A stretch of 64,000 bases of DNA, from contig JAUQPR010000012.1 in the NCBI GenBank assembly GCA_030550275.1, positions 1 to 64,000 on the forward strand, given 5' to 3'. The DNA is from Bacteroidota bacterium (GTDB lineage Bacteria > Bacteroidota > Ignavibacteria > Kapaibacteriales > HRBIN21). Made by a program: the position numbers and the translations under genes. The notes below the pieces were generated by a model. It saw only the letters and a program-made list of their open reading frames with translations. It was not told where the DNA came from and searched no databases. Numbering within the stretch: position 1 is the first letter of the stretch; each line of letters opens with the position of its first letter. Below, piece by piece: positions 61,855-64,000 of the stretch.

Positions 61855-62947
61855 GCTCGGTGCGGGAGGGGATGCTCTCCCACTCCCACCAGAAGATGCC
61901 CGCAAGCCACGGACGCCCCTGGAAGGCGCTCCGGACGGCTTCGTAGTAGAACTCCTGTGCGTGCAGATCGGCTCGTGCATTCGGCTCCTGTGTCCGACGC
62001 CAATCCCAGGGAGCCGCCAAGGCACCCTCGACCGAAGGGCAGCCAACCTCCGCCAAGATGACCGGACGCCCAACCGCTCGTGCCAACTCGGCGATCGCCT
62101 CCACAAGGCGCTGCCAGCGCCCCAGCGCCTGCTCCATCGGAGGCGGCGGCTCCTCCGGCGCCGAGGTCAGCGGCGGGTAGAAGTTCACCCCGACGAAGTC
62201 CAGCCGGTGCCAGAAGCGGATGCGCACGAACTCGGGTCCGGGCAGCTCCGGCGTGCCCTCCCAGTTCGCCGCATACAGCAGCCAGCCGCCGTAGACGCGC
62301 CGCACCGTGTCAATGAGCCGCTCCCAGAACGTGGTGTACTGCGGCTGTGTAGCCGTGACCAGCTCCGTGCCGATGCAGAGCATCTCGATCCCGAGCTCCT
62401 GCGCCAACCGGGCGTAGCGCAGCAGCATGGCGGTGTAGGCACGGAACCACGCCGAATCTGGGCGAACGCTCCCCCGCCACTCCCCCGAGTAGCAATCCAC
62501 ATGTGGCTTGAGCATGCATGCCAAGCCGTGGCGGCGGGCATCGGCAACGGCGGCGCGGATATCCTCCTCGGTCGAACTCGTCGCCCAGGGCTCGCCCGTG
62601 AGCGGATTGCGCCCGCTTGTGTTCGGGGCAATATCGGCGCTGGAAGCGGTGCTCTGGTACTCAAAGACGCTGATGGCAACCCATCGGGCACGGGTGCGCT
62701 CCGAGAGCTCTTGCAGAGCCCCACGCGCGGCACCCTGCCGGAAGGCATCGTGCTGGTAGGCGGTGTAGCAGAAGCCCGCAAAGCGCAGCTCCGGCGGCTC
62801 CTGCGGGGTGAATACCTCTTCGGCACACCCGCTGCTCAGAAGCAGCACCAGCAGCCAACGCCCTATCCCTCCGGCGGCAGGAAGAACAGGCGTGCGGCAA
62901 CGGCTGTGAGTTCGGATTCGAGCTGCTCGATCTCGGCGCGGCTCCAT
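61511..62947 (-). CDS. GH113-like glycosidase lipoprotein
   Basis: After a hydrophobic stretch LLVLLLSSGC (lipobox-like) comes a TIM barrel of the GH113/GTA-TIM type: WVAISVFEYQSTASS, CMLKPHVDCYSGEWRGSV, the acid/base region LCIGTELVTAT, DFVGVNFYPP, and the nucleophile PVILAEVGCPSVEGALAAPW, then GIFWWEWESIPSRTE. Mannanase-like activity is plausible. The reading frame has no stop until 61511, so about 115 residues past RVVREWFRSP are antisense to the Cho-like gene and not family-like. Start is uncertain: ATG 62947 adds a long Arg-rich leader, while an ATA at 62866 overlaps the addA stop (ATAG). I annotate the ATG conservatively. Confidence 0.75.
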   Translation of the reverse strand: MEPRRDRAARIRTHSRCRTPVLPAAGGIGRWLLVLLLSSGCAEEVFTPQEPPELRFAGFCYTAYQHDAFRQGAARGALQELSERTRARWVAISVFEYQSTASSADIAPNTSGRNPLTGEPWATSSTEEDIRAAVADARRHGLACMLKPHVDCYSGEWRGSVRPDSAWFRAYTAMLLRYARLAQELGIEMLCIGTELVTATQPQYTTFWERLIDTVRRVYGGWLLYAANWEGTPELPGPEFVRIRFWHRLDFVGVNFYPPLTSAPEEPPPPMEQALGRWQRLVEAIAELARAVGRPVILAEVGCPSVEGALAAPWDWRRTQEPNARADLHAQEFYYEAVRSAFQGRPWLAGIFWWEWESIPSRTELTGYTPRGKPAERVVREWFRSPRSAPLRREPADVVAILRAGWTSSGQGARTAPAPRGWAAVRADAARHGIPHTSAPALCCSSEREHGAVPHGCSTARMSLECRAVPQHRWHMRG

Positions 62948-64000
62948 CGGCGACTCTGCACCCAATGCTCCTCCGGAACACCCTCCCGGGCACCCTCTAC
63001 GAAGAGCAATCGCACCCACACATCCGGCTGCTGCGGGTAGCGCTTCAGCACCAGGAACGCGTACACCTGCATCTGCGGCGTGTAGAGCTCGGCTCGGCGC
63101 TCCAGCTCCTGCGGCGAACCGATGCGGTCGGTCTTCCAATCCCACACCTCCCACTGCCCCGAGTCCGTCGGCACAAGCAGGTCGAGCGTCCCCGTGAGGA
63201 AGTTCTCCCCCAAGGGAAAGCTCAAGGCGTACTCGAAGAGCGCCGTGCGGAGCGCCGCCCGATGTGCCCGAACGAAGGGCGTCTGCGCCACTGCCAGTGC
63301 CCGCTCCTGCAGCCATTCCCTCCAGTACTGCGCTCGTGCATACGGGCTGCGCCCGATGAGCGCGCTAACCAATCGTTCGAGCACCTCCCGCTCCACGTCT
63401 CCATCGGGGTCAACCCAGCGGTTGAACTGCGCCATTAGCTCGTGGAAGAGCGTCCCTGCAACCAGCGCGTCGGTGGGTTCGCGCTCGCTATCGCGCGGGA
63501 CCACCGCACCGGCGAGCAGCTCCTCTGCACTGGCGGGGATGCCCAGGACACTGCGCCGGACAAAGACCTCGGGGGCATGGCGGTAGAGCGCATATTGCGT
63601 GGCAGAGAGCCGCTCCTCTGCCCAGCGAACTCTGACCGGCTCCGGCAGTGCGATGACGGGAACGGCAGGAGCCTCTTCGCGCCGCCGCCTCGGTGTGAGG
63701 GGAAGCTCCTCCAGGCAGGGGATACGCAGCTGGTACTGCTCCTGCCAGGAGCGCTGCTCGTGCAGCTCGAAGTGCTCGACCGTTGTCTCCAGCAGCAGCT
63801 CACGGCTGAGGGTCAGCTCCTCTGGAGTGCGCTGCATCCCCTGCAGCAGCATCTCCAGGAGCCCACCGGCGGTGACGCCGGAGGAGCTGACCATAAGCGT
63901 GCCGGCAATGGCGAGATGGTCGCGGGCGCGCGTGAGCGCAACGTAGAGCACACGCTGCTCCTCGGCATAACGCTGCTGGAACTCCCGATAGCGCGCCAGC
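62863..64000 (-). CDS. addA: AddA/RecB-type helicase-nuclease, C-terminal part (5' beyond window)
   Basis: C-terminal 378 codons; the start lies past the right edge. UvrD-type motif VI appears as RVLYVALTRARDHLAIAG. A PD-(D/E)XK nuclease domain follows, with LVAGTLFHELMAQF, LTGTLDLLVPTD (Asp), EVWDWKTDR (Asp-x-Lys) and PQMQVYAFLVLKRY. Repairs double-strand breaks. Its stop overlaps the possible ATA start of the glycosidase-like gene. addB is not visible. Confidence 0.9.
   Translation of the reverse strand, partial: LARYREFQQRYAEEQRVLYVALTRARDHLAIAGTLMVSSSGVTAGGLLEMLLQGMQRTPEELTLSRELLLETTVEHFELHEQRSWQEQYQLRIPCLEELPLTPRRRREEAPAVPVIALPEPVRVRWAEERLSATQYALYRHAPEVFVRRSVLGIPASAEELLAGAVVPRDSEREPTDALVAGTLFHELMAQFNRWVDPDGDVEREVLERLVSALIGRSPYARAQYWREWLQERALAVAQTPFVRAHRAALRTALFEYALSFPLGENFLTGTLDLLVPTDSGQWEVWDWKTDRIGSPQELERRAELYTPQMQVYAFLVLKRYPQQPDVWVRLLFVEGAREGVPEEHWVQSRRWSRAEIEQLESELTAVAARLFFLPPEG

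Noticed and set aside
61145-63040. 631-codon plus-strand frame across the Cho-like and GH113-like genes
   Set aside because: Low-complexity Arg/Pro/Ser-rich translation, no recognisable motif; both flanking genes are supported.

Overview
The window is GC-rich, densely packed bacterial chromosome. It looks like a member of the FCB group (Bacteroidota/Chlorobiota/Kapaibacteriota-like), possibly a thermophile. The support is: three large secreted proteins ending in type IX secretion (Por) sorting-type domains, choice-of-anchor-D repeats, a succinate dehydrogenase with two membrane anchors, GH57 and GH113-type glycosidases, and repeated TAnnTTTG boxes just upstream of genes, the Bacteroidota-type -7 promoter element. 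No rRNA or protein marker here fixes the species, so the lineage is inference.

Layout. Positions 1-5.6 kb (minus strand) hold a defence-like operon: a SNF2-type helicase with a C-terminal DUF3883 domain, a minimal nucleotidyltransferase, a small PD-(D/E)XK-like protein and a DUF1156 (COG1743) DNA methylase cut by the window edge. Every junction overlaps, and a truncated type III Mod methylase N-terminus lies in front. Positions 5.7-12.1 kb carry recR-ybaB, ferritin, prfB with its programmed +1 frameshift, and ftsQ-ftsA-ftsZ. Positions 12.1-13.75 kb carry an envelope protein pair, an intrinsic terminator and an initiator tRNA. From 28,995 down to 13,770 runs one 15 kb eight-gene operon: comB-like, ftsK, recN, an HD alarmone-hydrolase-like gene, ldcA, a giant VWA/choice-of-anchor-D secreted protein, mutS2 and a GH57 enzyme.

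Positions 29.2-31 kb hold a frameshifted merR, a lipoprotein and an outer-membrane beta-barrel. Positions 31-35.6 kb (minus) hold rlmB-like, class V aminotransferase, an RdgB-CMD fusion and rarA. Positions 35.6-42.7 kb (plus) hold a secreted FG-GAP protein, an orphan OmpR-type regulator, then plsY-gpsA-HDOD-lgt. Positions 42.7-45.3 kb hold sdhC-sdhD-sdhA without a neighbouring sdhB. A TonB-dependent receptor, der and moxR follow. Positions 49.9-54.5 kb hold lpd followed by ATP-grasp, SAM methyltransferase and glycosyltransferase genes. Positions 54.5-61.9 kb hold a DASS transporter, a secreted glycosidase-like protein, DUF1844, nadK, a DnaQ-like exonuclease and a UvrC/Cho-like nuclease. The right edge holds a GH113-like lipoprotein and the 3' part of addA.

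How the genes work together: most genes sit in operons with 1-50 nt overlaps, often ATGA, so translational coupling appears to be the rule. Functional groups are cell division (ftsQAZ, ftsK), genome maintenance (recR, recN, mutS2, rarA, rdgB, addA, Cho-like), membrane lipid and lipoprotein synthesis (plsY, gpsA, lgt), respiration (sdhCDA, lpd) and secreted or surface proteins. The most unusual region is the overlapping defence-like operon at the left edge. Smaller oddities are the RdgB-CMD fusion, two FtsZ C-terminal peptides in tandem, the initiator tRNA with a U72, and the 344 bp antisense overlap between the Cho-like and GH113-like genes.
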